The position numbers were made by a program, and so were the translations under genes. The notes under the pieces were generated by a model. The model was given only the letters and a program-made list of their open reading frames with translations. It had not been told where the DNA came from and made no database searches. Positions 32,889-45,048 of a stretch of DNA of 64,000 nt are shown here, piece after piece. The stretch spans positions 62,001-126,000 of the forward strand of contig MU404118.1 of NCBI GenBank assembly GCA_022695795.1, written 5' to 3'. Source of the DNA: Biscogniauxia marginata. Taxonomy: Eukaryota; Ascomycota; Sordariomycetes; Xylariales; Xylariaceae. Position 1 is the stretch's first letter; the number at the start of each line of letters is the position of its first letter.

Positions 32889-35800
32889 ATGGAGGACATT
32901 GCAGTTGTCGGATTTTCCTTCAAACTTCCCCAGGATAATGACAACATCTCCAGATTTTGGGATACTCTTCAGAATCGAAGAAACTTGATGACTGAGTGGC
33001 CCGCGTCGCGAATTAACGTTGATTCTTTCAGCAATGCCTCATTGAGAATAAGGAATAAGGTATACAAATTGTTTTCAGACCAAAACTGGCGCAAATAGGG
33101 CTCACGCGAAAATAGTTATATTCTAGAGGGGCATATTTCATAAATGAAGACCCAGGTGCTTTTGACGCGCCGTTCTTTTCTGTCACGGCAGCCGAGGCGG
33201 CATCCATGGACCCTATGCAAAGATGGACACTTGAAGCTGCCTACCGGGCCTTTGAGAACTGTAAGGTCACCTAGAACGTAGCAAATCCAATAAGCTTATA
33301 TGTATGATTATAGCCGGTATTCCAGTTGAAAACCTGAAAGGATCGCGTATGGCAGTATTCAGTGCTTCTATGACAGACGACTATTCAAGAATGGCTGCCA
33401 GAGACCCCGAGAATGCAGCACGTACCGCCATTACAGGTACATTTCCTTCTATTTTACCTAACCGTCTAAGCTGGTACTTCGACTTGCTTGGACCAAGCGT
33501 CCATGTGGATACTGCCTGCTCTGGCAGTTTAGTGGCGATAGATCTCGCATGCCAATCTATTCGAAGTGGTGATGCCTCATCAGTGAGTAAATATCCCCCC
33601 AACTTGATGGTCTGATCCCCATTAATCACCCTATATTTGCTGATCCCTATACGTAGGCATTAGTCACTGGATCGAATTTGATACTCGGACCGGATGGATT
33701 CTTGTTATTGTCAAGCCTAAATTTTCTATCTCCGGACAGCAAGTGTTATAGTTTCGACCATCGTGCCAACGGGTACGCTAGAGGTGAAGGAGTCGTTGCT
33801 ATAGTACTAAAGCGTCTATCAGATGCTGTAAGAGATGGTGACATGATCCGTTCGGTCATTCGCTCCACTGGAACCAACCAGGACGGACACACACCAGGGC
33901 TCACACAACCTAGCCCTGAAGCGCAAGAAAGTTTAATACGACACGTCTACAAGAAAGCGAACCTATCTTTCGAATATACACGCTATGTCGAGGCACATGG
34001 TCAGTACAAAACTCTAAATGGCGGCCCGGGCATCACTAACAAACAAGAGTACAGGTACTGGTACGCCAGTTGGTGACCCAATCGAAATGAAGGCTATAGG
34101 CAGGGTTTTCAGAGCGCATCGATCAGCAGAAGAGCCACTTTTTGTGTAGGTATTGAATTAGATTCATTCGAGAAACATTGGCTGACTAAATATTAGGGGG
34201 TCCGTAAAAGCAAATATCGGACATCTTGAAGGGTGTAGTGGCCTAGCAGGGATCATCAAGTCTATCTGTAGGTCTCTGGGCTCTATTTCTCCTCATCTCT
34301 CTTTCATACAGTGTCTATATTTTGGGGCTTTCCTACATATTGCGTATATTTTCCTCAATTCCCCATCCATTATCAAGCCAAGTATAAAGATCTTTTTATG
34401 ACCAGGGGTTGCAACTATATACCAGGGGCTAAATAGTTATAGTGATTCTTGAAAAAGGTATTATTCCACCTAACGCGCTTTTCGAAAAGATCAATTCAGA
34501 TATCGATATAGACTTCTACCACACTGTGGTACGTCCCCAAAGCTCCAGAATTCAAGAATGAATTAACTAATAGGTGGCAAGGTCCCTGTTGAGAGTATTT
34601 CATGGCCAAGTGATGGTCTGCGCCGGATATCGGTGAATTCGTTTGGATTTGGAGGCACTAATACTCATGTTGTCCTGGACGATGCATATCATTACCTTCA
34701 AGATAAGGGCGTTGCCGGAAACCATTCTACCGTCAAAAGTGCCGCCAAAAACCATATTCCTACAACCAACGGATCTGTTCACACCAATGGGACCAGTCAT
34801 TATGCCAATGGAATAGGAACCAACGGCATCAAGATTTCTGATGCAACTAATGGCTATGCCGTCAATGGGACCAACGGAAATTCTGGTATTCATTACAGTA
34901 ATGGTATTAATGGTACAGATGGAATCAGGAGGCTCAACGTTGCTAAGAATAATGGGGTGAATGTTTCTCATCATTCTACGAAACGCTGCAGATTGCTCGT
35001 TTGGAGTGCTGCCGACGAGAAAGCTCTCGAGCGTACAATCCAAGGGCACAAGACTTACTACAAACAACATATCATGGGCAATATAGAGAATGTGGATCGA
35101 CTGTCCTACACGTTAGCTGCGCGGAGAAGCCGTATGCTCTGGCGAACATTTGCTGTGATAGACGAGGAGAGTCACAGCAAAGGCGTAGAACTGTCGACTG
35201 CCAAGCTAATACGTACATCGGCCGAAGCAGCACTCGCCTTCGTATTCACTGGCCAGGGAGCGCAGTATGCCGATATGGGCGTGGAGCTTCTTCAGTATCC
35301 AGTTTTTCACAGGACACTCCAACAGATAGATGAGGTCTACAGCAGCTTAGGATGTGAATGGTCGATATTCGGTAAGTTACATGCCCTTCAATACGACGAT
35401 GTGAATTGACTCTCGCCTAGATGAGTTGCGAAACCCTGATAATATCGATAAACCCGAATACAGCCAACCGCTATCTACTGCCATTCAAATAGGTTTGGTC
35501 GAGCTTTTGAGAACATTTCGTGTCATTCCTAAGGCGGTGGTTGGACACTCGTCGGGCGAAATTGCCGCGGCGTAAGTCAAGCCTGTAACACAACTACCGT
35601 GGAGCTTTTACTGACATTAATATAAAAGTTATGCCATCGGTGCATTATCGCTTCATTCAGCCTGTAAAATTTCTTACTATAGAGGGCAAATGGCTGGAAA
35701 ACTTAGAACTCTATCGAGCTCTTCAGGCACAATGATGTCTGTGAATCTAGCTCAAGATGAAGTCCAGAGTTATCTTAACAAACAGGGTTCAGAGTACACC

Positions 35801-38800
35801 AAGTATATTAACGTGGCTTGTGTCAACAGTCTAGTGAACTGCACGCTTTCCGGCTGCGAATTCGCGATTGATGTCCTGAAGAAGCAGCTCGACAAAGATG
35901 GGATATTCGCACAGAAGCTTAAAACAGGGGTTGCGTATCACTCTCCATATATGTTGAGAATTGCCAGAGAGTACTTGCTGGAGATGGGGATTTTGGAATG
36001 TGGTAATAGCAAATTAAAGGGAGTCAGGTCATCGATCCCTATGGTGTCGTCGGTAACAGGGCGTACTATTCGCCCATCCTTACTGACGACTGCCCAGTAT
36101 TGGGTGGACAACATGGTATCACCAGTTCAATTCGCCGATGCGATGCAGCTCTTATGTAAGAGCTCGTTGACACTAAAAGTCGGGACGGGATGTATAACAG
36201 ATATTGCTGAAATTGGGTCCCATTGTGCACTCCGTCGGCCGATCCAAGATACTCTCGGGAGAGACGGGAACCACAAGAAAGTCCGTTATATGTCGGTGCT
36301 ACATCGGTCGAAGTCTGCGGTCCAAAGCACTCTTGAATTCGTTGGATACTTATTCTGCCACGGACACACAGTATCGATTACTACAGCAAACCAGCAATTA
36401 TCCACTCAGAGGCCTCTCCCAACCTTTTTAGTTGACTGTCCTGAGTATCCATTTGACCATTCTCGTATATACTGGGCCGAATCACGACTAAGTAAGGATT
36501 TTAGGCTACGCGAGCCCGTATCAGGGGACACACTGGGGTCGCGCTTTTACGACTGGAATCCGCTTGAGCCAAGATGGAGAAATTTCTGGAGTGTAGAAAC
36601 TACTCCATGGATTGGAGATCACGTTGTATGCTGTCTTTTATACCAGTATATTCAAGTGTACACGCTAACCAGGGCAAAAGGTTAGCGATACTATCATATT
36701 TCCTGCCGCAGGTATGCTGGTGATGGCAATGGAAGCGGTACAGCAAACAGCGACTGTCAATCGTCTAGTATCGGGTTACTACGTCAAGGAGGCACATTTC
36801 CTTAGTCCCATTTTTGTGGAAAAGACGTGGGACAGCAAGACAGAGACTCTCCTTCATCTCCGCCCGGTTCGGAGACCTTACGAGAAGGAATCGGTCTGGT
36901 CAGACATCAAGATTTTCGCTTATGTCGGTAATCAGTGGACTGAGTGTTTTCAAGCCACTGTACAGATCCAGTACGCGGAGTCTAATGTTAATATCGACGG
37001 CGGGCTTGAAGGGAGAATGGTGGAAGAGAGTGTTCTACACCAATATCAGGTGGCGACAACAGTTTGCACAAGGCCAATCGAGTCTCAGAGATTCTATAAA
37101 GACTCCGCAAAGCATGGGATTAGGTATGGAGGGTGGTTTGAGCTGTTAGAGGATATTCGCTGGGATGGGAAATCTAACGTCCTAACGCGCGTCAACGTTT
37201 CCACGCCCAGGTATCAGACCACTAGCCTTGTCCACCCTGCTATCCTGGATGCAGCATTTCAAGCGCTAAGAGTAGGTACTACGAAAGGACTATCCGCGTC
37301 GTCGCCCACACATGTCCCCATGCGATTGCATGACGCATGGTTTGCTGCCTCCGGCTGGCAGCCTCCACTAACAGCTTCCATTAGATATATGGTGACCACG
37401 AGAAGCGACCCTGGCCGAGAGGGAAAGGAGGGTTCCATCTATGCTCTAGCAGACGACGGATCGACGTTGTGTACGATGCGTCGAATGATAACGGCTCCAG
37501 TGTCTAAGAACGATGAGCCTGACCATGTCACAAAGAAGTTACTGTATGGTGTCGAGTGGAAGCCTCAGCTTAGCTTACTTGACTCGAAGAAGCTATTGCG
37601 TATGTGGGATGCCAGCACAGTCAAGGATGAGACTACCATGATCACATACTACCAGAAGCTCGGTTCCCTATTAGACAAGGTCGTATGTAGGATCTTGAAG
37701 CAAATGTCTAACAAGGAACGTGAGAGTGTTCCCAGTTCCTTAAAGAGGCACTTGGCGTGGATGGAGCATCATGCAAAACAGCTGATTGGCTCCCCGGCTC
37801 ACGACGAAATCAGCGATGCAGAGTTGGAGTCTTTGATGCAGGAAGTTGAGCCCTTGAATCCGCCCTGGAATTTAAATTTGGTGGTTGCACGCCAACTGAA
37901 GCGGATTCTCGTCGGCGAGATAGACCCGCTGTCGGTCATCTTCGATTCGAACATGGCAGAAATATTTTACGAAGACATGTTCAAAACAATCTGCGACCGT
38001 CGTCTCGCTCAATATATAGAGCTTGCTTCTCACGAGAACCCAAGATTACGTATACTGGAAGTCGGAGCCGGTACGGGGGGTATGACAACGCATATACTGT
38101 CCACATTACAGGACCTGGAAAAGCAAAGCGGTGGACGTAGGTTTGCGAATTACACATATACCGATTTGTCGCCCACGTTTTTCGAGAAGGCAAGCATCAA
38201 GTGGCAAGACCTCGAGGAGCGGATGACTTTCAAGATACTTAATCTTGAACATAATGTCGTGGATCAAGGGATAGACCCCGGTGCTTATGACTTGGTTATC
38301 GCCGGGAGCGTATTACACGCAACGGCGGATTTAGAGGCAACGATTCGAAATGTACGCCAGACACTCAGGCCTGGTGGACGTCTTGTTCTTCTCGAGGCTG
38401 TCGCACCGGAGAAAGTCATTACGAATTTTGTCTTTGGACTCGCGCCAGGATGGTGGAACTGCGTAGAAGACTGGCGAGCCTGGTCACCAGCCATTGTTGA
38501 AGAGAAGTGGGATGAGTGTCTCCGGGCCAATGGATTTTCTGGCAACGATCTCTGTATTAGGGATTATGAAAGCGATATAAGTCATATCTTTAATATCATC
38601 ATGACCACTGCCGAAGAGCAGGCAAAAGAGCCAAGTGCAGCTTCGAACGAGCTTTTCCTGGTGATCAAGGACGATTCAGATCAACAGGTCGCTCATGCTG
38701 GGTCAGTCTACCAGGCTCTTCAAACTTCTACTCGGCGAATACGAATCCTTTCTCTGGACCGGTTCCGGTCCGCAGAGCTGCGAAGCGATGATGTCGTTGT

Positions 38801-41471
38801 TTTCCTCGTCGAGTTACACGAGCCTTTTCTTTCTACAATATCTGAAAGAGGCTTTAGTGCGCTGCAAGATTTGATCAGGAGGACGCAGAATCTGTTATGG
38901 GTCACATGTTCAAGGATTAACGACGCCCGGTATTTAGAGTATAGTATCGTGCAAGGTTTCCTTCGATCGATTCGAACCGAAGCTATCGAGAAGAACGTCA
39001 TCACTTTAGCAATCGAATCACGGCCAGATGATAGCGACGCTACCTATGCGCAATACATTGCCAAGACTTTCAAAGCGGCGTTTGAATCGTCCTCGCTATC
39101 CGGGGAAGTGGATTACGTGGTCAGGGATGGCCAGATTGGCACAGCCCGAGCCGCTGAGGAGATACTCCTGAACCAGACCTTGAAATCCCTCCTGTACCCG
39201 CCACTCAAACACAAAGCCTGGTTATCAGGTCCAGCCCTTAAACTTACGGTGGGTACGCCTGGGATTCTCGATACGCTGCAGTTCGTGGAGGACCATAGGT
39301 ACGCCGAAGAGCTGGGCCCCCGCGAAGTGGAAATCGAGGCCAAAGCCTGGGGGTTAAACTTCCGAGACGTATATGTAGCTCTAGGCCGTCTAGATGACGG
39401 CGCTCTGGGAGGCGACTGCGCCGGCATCGTCACCAGGGTCGGCCCTAGCTGCACATCGGGGCTCCAGCTAGGAGACCGAGTCTGCATGCTCGTGCCGGGT
39501 TGCATGCGAACATACCCGCGCGCCCTTGAGTCGTGTGTCCTCAAGATCCCTAATAGCCTCTCTTTCGAGGCTGCGGCCTCCATCACAGCCCCCGGCGTCA
39601 CGGCTTACTACTCTCTATTAGACGTCGCACGACTCCGCAAGGGTCAGAAAATACTTATCCACTCCGCCGCGGGCAGCACAGGCCAAATGGCTATATGGAT
39701 CGCCAAGACGAAGGGGGCCGAGATCTTCGCGACCGTCGGCTTCGACGAGAAAAAACAGTTCCTTATGGATAGATTTGGTATCTCGGAGGACCACATATTT
39801 TACTCTCGGAACACAACATTCGCGCAGGGCATCATGCGCGTGACGAAAGGTTACGGAGTAGATGTGGTGCTGAACTCTCTCTCCGGAGATGCCCTCCGTG
39901 CGTCGTGGGAGTGTGTTGCTCCGTATGGGAGATTCGTGGAAATCGGCAAGGCTGACATCATGGCTAACTCGTCTCTCCCCATGGCATGCTTCGCGAAGAA
40001 TGTCAGCTTCTCGGCTGTTGATTTAGTTCACTTGATAGAGTCGGACGAGGAGCTTACGGCTGCTTTGCTTAAGAGTACGGTGGGCCTTCTTAGACAGGGG
40101 GTCGAGCATCCGAGTCCACTACATATCTATCCCGTGTCAAAAATCGAACAGGCATTCAGGTATCTCCAGAGCGGGAAAAATATAGGACGTATTGTAATCG
40201 GCATCGATCGTTCGGACGTAGTCCCGGTAAGTGCCCTAACCCATATGGAATCATGAGAAGTCTGGTAGCTAACGTACTTTTAAACACAGCAACGAGTCCT
40301 GGAACGTCGCTGTTGGAAGTTTGACGCAAATTCGTCGTACCTGGTTGCAGGGGGCTCGGGAGGCCTGGGTCGGGCTATCATGAAGTGGATGGCTAGTCGT
40401 GGCGTGAAGCACTTAATCGTGCCCTCAAGATCAGGGCCCACGGCTAAAGCAGCAGAAGTAGTCGCGGAATTAACACGGCAAGGGATCGAAATTGTGGCAC
40501 CAAAGTGTGACGTCTCTTCGGCCGAGTCGCTCGCTGCCGTACTCGAAGACTGCGCGCGCTTTATGCCTCCTATCAAAGGCTGTATCAACGCAGCTATGGT
40601 CCTTCAAGACGCCATATTCGATAACATGACGCACGCGCAGTGGGCACTCACTATTAGCTCTAAAATGAAAACGTCATGGAACCTACACCATCTGCTACCC
40701 AAGGACCTAGACTTCTTCGTTCTCCTGTCTTCGCTCGCCGGCGTTTGTGGCACAGTTGCACAATCAAACTACGCGGGCGGCTGCTCGGCGCAAGACGCGA
40801 TCGCACGTTACCGCGTTGCGCAAGGCCAGAAGGCGGTATCATTCGACGTCGGCTGGATGCGCAACATCGGCATTATCGCCGAGAAGGAGTCGTACCAACG
40901 GCATCGCCAAAACGCAGCTGACATGCAGCAAATTGACGACACAGAGCTTATGGCGTTGTTGAGCATATACTGCGACCCCGAACTGCCGCTTCTCTCTGTT
41001 CCTAAAAGCCAGATCCTTATAGGCTTGCTCACGCCTACCGACTTCATTGAGAAGGGGCAGGCAGTCCCAGAGATGCACGACCGTCCACTGTACGGACCCT
41101 TCTCGTACGTGGTTGGCGAGGCGACTAGTACTACCGCGAATGGCGCCGCCGAGGACCCGGCAGAGCTCTTCAGGAAGGCAGCAGAAACTGATGAGCGCAT
41201 ACAGATTGTTATACGTGCACTATCTGTGAAGCTCGCGCGCGCTATGGCCATCTCGCCTGAAGACGTGGAGCCGAGCAAGCCACTTTCGAGCTATGGCGTG
41301 GACTCGCTGATGGCGGTGGAGCTGCGAAACTACATTGGCAGAGAGTTCCAGGCTACGGTTGCAGTGTTCGACATCATGGGCGGTGTACCGATCGCTGCTA
41401 TCGGAGATCTAGTTGTGGAGAGGAGCAGCGTGGGGAAGAGCAAGGGAGTACCGCCGAATGGACAGGAATAG
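32889..41471 (+). CDS. Highly reducing type I iterative polyketide synthase
   Basis: Twelve exons: 32889-33059, 33116-33260, 33314-33582, 33657-33999, 34055-34145, 34197-34267, 34437-34528, 34582-35371, 35421-35571, 35629-36625, 36681-40226, 40290-41471. The product is 2615 residues. KS (about 3-430) has DTACSGSL with Cys174, EAHGTGT and [10 protein letters not shown] (about 610-930) has [12 protein letters not shown] and GHSSGE with Ser701. DH (about 1000-1310) has GDHVV with His1039 and LDAAFQ with Asp1230. C-methyltransferase has [11 protein letters not shown] (about 1500). ER (about 1895-2210) has GLNFRDV and [11 protein letters not shown] (about 2240-2420) has AGGSGGLG and QSNYAGG. ACP has [11 protein letters not shown] with Ser2561. 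All catalytic residues are present, so a reduced, C-methylated chain is expected. There is no thioesterase, reductase or condensation domain, so release must occur in trans. The KS-AT linker is rich in Asn-Gly. Ten of the eleven introns fall in the first 3.8 kb. Exon 7's 3' border is the least certain. Confidence 0.93.
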
Positions 41472-42450
41472 GATAGGGTGATATGTGTACAAAGTGTTTG
41501 TGATGAAGTTTATCCGGAGAATCATGTGTGTTGTTCGTTTCTAGATTTTAAAATGATGACTATTAAGCTCTTCGTTGTCTTCTGTGTATTGATCAACGAA
41601 CCTTTTCGTGGGTTCTAAATACAGGTCTTTTCTAACCATGTAATCTAAGGGGGAGATAATATCATCTTAATCGGGCTCCGAAGTGTCAGCATCTACATTA
41701 ATCAAGGCCTCGCTATTTGATAACGAGCCATCTGTAACCGCAAAAACTAGCGAGTAAGTACATTTTTAGATAGACTTCTATGGACAATAAAAGGAGAAGC
41801 AATCAAGGTTGAAATGTCATAAGGTAAGGACTATATACTAGTATGCCCCGTTTCCTAGATCGGTCTTGTAAGGAATGAGGGAGTAAGGTCACGGTTATAC
41901 ATACGCAGTAATGCCCAGTAAAGGGGCGTAATATCCCACGAGTCCCTAAAGTGTGGAGCTGCGAAACTCCTAGTTGATCGTACCCTCTAATGGTCGTGAA
42001 ACTTAACGAATCAAACGTGGTTTCTTCCCAGCAACGGTATTCGCAATTTTCCGAATGAATGCACTCAGGATGGAACTCACGAATTAAGTCGTATAGGCGG
42101 GGAAGCGAGTTGGGAGAGGATGGAAGTATATCTGCCCGTCCTAGTCCAAGAGGTAGTTTACCCTATGCTATGAACTATGCCTTGCTCTCTCCAGGGAAAC
42201 CCCATTCTTCCACCGAGAACAGGTGATTTAACAGTAGTCGCCTATTTGAAATAATGAACTAGTGTCGTGGGAAGCAGCCGTGTCCTATTTTCATGATATC
42301 TCTAGTTTATCTGCGCACTAATCACCACCAGAAGGCGGATGATAGAATGTATCAAATTTAATAATACAATCAGCAACGACAACAATTTATTCTCCAAAAT
42401 ATGCCACAATCTCCAACACTCTGCCCCTGTCAAGACCATAATAGCTTGCT
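41472..42450. other. Intergenic between convergent PKS and monooxygenase genes
   Basis: 979 bp holding the 3' ends of both genes. No ORF of note and no repeat seen. Confidence 0.5.
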
Positions 42451-44680
42451 TTAATGTCCGTGAATTCTGGTAGGTCTTTGGCAGTTCTGTCTTGGTCCAG
42501 GTCTTTGGATGCGTGCTCTCATGGCTATGCCTCCCTCTAGTATATTATCATTTTTTCGTGGGGGTTGAACCTCCTCTCCGGGCATGTTCGGCCACGGGCC
42601 AGAACACGCCATTTCCGTTCTTGTGCGCGGACTGAGCTGTCCCAGTATCTCGAAGAATTCGAGGAATAAGCGATCCCTCGACGGGAAGACCCATCCTCCC
42701 CTATTCTTAACTCGAGGAGGAATTACTTCCATCTTCTGGAGCAAGTTACTCGTCACGGAGCCATTGCTGTAGAGCGGGTTATTTTCGACCAACCCTGTAG
42801 CATTCGATGCGTTTAGGTTACCTCCCCTGGCTGTCTGCAAAACTATTGGCATGCTCCTCAGGTCGATCTCCCGGTGTCTCAGTCGTCCCAAAAAATCATT
42901 GTAGGCTTTAAATGACTCCGGCTGTAGGCCGATCAGTTGCTTTTGCCGGAGCAGGTGGACGACTTCATCCGCCCACGCGACAGCAGACTTGATGCCGCTG
43001 TTCATTCCCCTGCCAGGCCAGAAATGAACTTGCATCGCAGCATCACCTGCCAGGGACACCAAGCCATGGGTACGATGTGTCTTGTTTTCACACCTTGGTC
43101 TCTTGCTTTCGCTTTTGGTGACCGGTAACAATTTGACCCCCGTCTTTACCCCTCGTACGGTGACCGGGATCCGGACTATGTCTGTGACATCCTGGGTCCT
43201 CAGTCCAAAGAGTTTTAGCCCGTCCAAGATGGCTATCCATAGAGGGTTTTCCGGGTCTAGGGACGGAGCAAAGATCTGACTGTCTGTAAACCCCTGGGGC
43301 AGACAGCCATTGACCCGGAGGCAGCTAGGGTGCGTGAAGTCGCAGTACTTGCCGTCCACCCTTCGCATTTGATCCCATTCAGACCTCGTAAGCTGCATAT
43401 TAAGGTAGCCTCTCCCACCGATGTTGCTTGCGTTTAGAAGATATCGTGTCTGGACTAGTGTCAGGAAGATATTAAGATCCTGCTGGCGAGGCAATCCATC
43501 CGGGCAATTGATTCCAATTCCCAGCGCAAAACCGGTCGCGTACTGCTCGTCGTCATCTCGGAAATACGTTTCCCGTACCCAAGACCCGCCGCCATCCGCA
43601 CCAAGTAACAGGTGGAAATCGTTACAGTGTGACAGTCCCTCGCTCGTCATTTCTTCGGAGTGGAGGTATATGATGTCCTTAAACTCAGTATCTTGGGCAC
43701 GGTGGAGCAGCCGATCCTCGACCTTGCTTATCTGGATATTACTTGAGTTGGGCCAAACCCGCTCCGGGTGCCCCTGGAGCAGTGCTCTTCGTGTCGTGGT
43801 CGAAAATAGGTCAGTAACGTCGTCCTGCAGCGTCACTACTTGGCCGCGGCGTCGCTCGGTGGACGGATGGGAGACAAACGATAAGGCGCCGTCGCTACTG
43901 CGGCAACGCTTTTCGTAGACATGTACTTCAACTTTACTCCCTACTTTTTCTGCTAAGGTAATAGCTGCAGTGAGGCTGGTTGGCCCACCCCCGACGATGA
44001 CAACCTTGAGTCGGGCCACCGGATAGGGACTGCAAAAAAAAAAAAAAGTTGAGTCAGTAATTGTTATATTTGGACTGTTTGTTAACCCGTGAAACATGTC
44101 TTGGGAGCAAAAACTCATACGACAAGCCAGAATAGGCAGGTTCTACTCCTCACACAGACTATAAGACGCAATGAATAATTCCAAGATTAACTCACTAAAC
44201 CACAGGTTTCTCTGGTGGCTTCCAGAAATTGCGACACATAGTCGGGTCGAAGTAGAAATCCCGAATCTCTTTCGTATCCTTACAAGGGGTTTCCCTCAAG
44301 GTTTTAATAAGGATGAAACGTACGAGTTGTAGAAGTGGAGTTGTACAGAAAGTTGCGTGTTTATTTTGAAAAATACCCCTTTTGATCTCGGTAGCTAGTA
44401 GCGACACTTTCTTTCCCGGGTACCCAGTTATGAGGAATCGTTCTAGCTGTTTCGATGTGGCACTATCAAGTGCTCCTCGTCCAGCCAATTTCAAAAGAAG
44501 AGTCCAAACTTTCTCCTCGGCTGTGCTTCCGGCCTCCATCCAGTCATCTTCCAAAGATGGCGGAAACAGTATATTATCCGAAACGGAGTCTGAAGCCCTA
44601 GTGACAATCGGTGCCACTCGTGTGAGCGTAGCAAACGATAACGCTAGCTTGAATGCAGAGAGGAGTTTGTCCATGTCCAA
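42451..44680 (-). CDS. Class A FAD-dependent monooxygenase with an N-terminal extension
   Basis: Two exons on the minus strand, 44680-44196 and 44029-42451, giving 687 residues. The Rossmann FAD-binding motif KVVIVGGGPTS begins only at about residue 170. The second FAD/NADPH motif is LLLGADGGGSWVRE (DG motif) and the third is VSLAGDAAMQVHFWPGRGMN (GD motif). These place it among single-component aromatic/polyketide hydroxylases or epoxidases of the PHBH fold. The 160 residues before the FAD motif are mostly helical and unassigned. A similar helical leader occurs in some fungal flavoenzymes, and it could instead be a separate short ORF joined only by the model. The intron between the two parts is the introner-like copy 2. 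As neighbour of the PKS it likely oxidises the product. Confidence 0.82.
44030..44195 (-). other. Intron of the FAD monooxygenase gene: introner-like, copy 2
   Basis: GTGAGT..GCAG, 166 bp, phase 2. It is homologous throughout to the plus-strand intron at 12747-12901. The length difference is almost entirely a run of 14 T before the 3' splice site (A run at 44034-44047 on the plus strand). Excising it joins CCTGTGGTTTA to TCCCTATCCGG in frame and produces VYPYPVARLKVVIVGGG. Confidence 0.85.
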
Positions 44681-45048
44681 AAATTATTCTTTCCGAAGCC
44701 TTGGGAATGTCTTCAAATATTGTCCTTGAATGATGCTATGAACTATTGAAGTATTGATCTATGAATTATTGCGAGAAACCCGTTGGGTATTACTATATAT
44801 TACTTCACACCAATGATTACAAGTATATCCAAGTTTTCCTTTCGCGATACTTTGAATACGAGATTCGAGATATCTAGAAAGTGATGAGAATGGTCCAGTT
44901 GAGATGTAGCCTGCGCACTTAGAAGATTAGAGATCAGCTAATACCTTTTGATTAAACGAGGGCATTTTGAAGACATTGTCTCAATCCTTCAATCCTCGGT
45001 ACTCAAGTATCTTCAGTCTTCCACTTGATTCTGATCCGAGTTATCACG
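44681..45048. other. Short intergenic gap
   Basis: Upstream of the monooxygenase gene and downstream of the next minus-strand gene. Nothing recognised. Confidence 0.5.

Noticed and set aside
39113..39601. 162-codon minus-strand ORF inside the PKS
   Set aside because: Antisense shadow of the enoylreductase domain, whose sense frame is fully explained.
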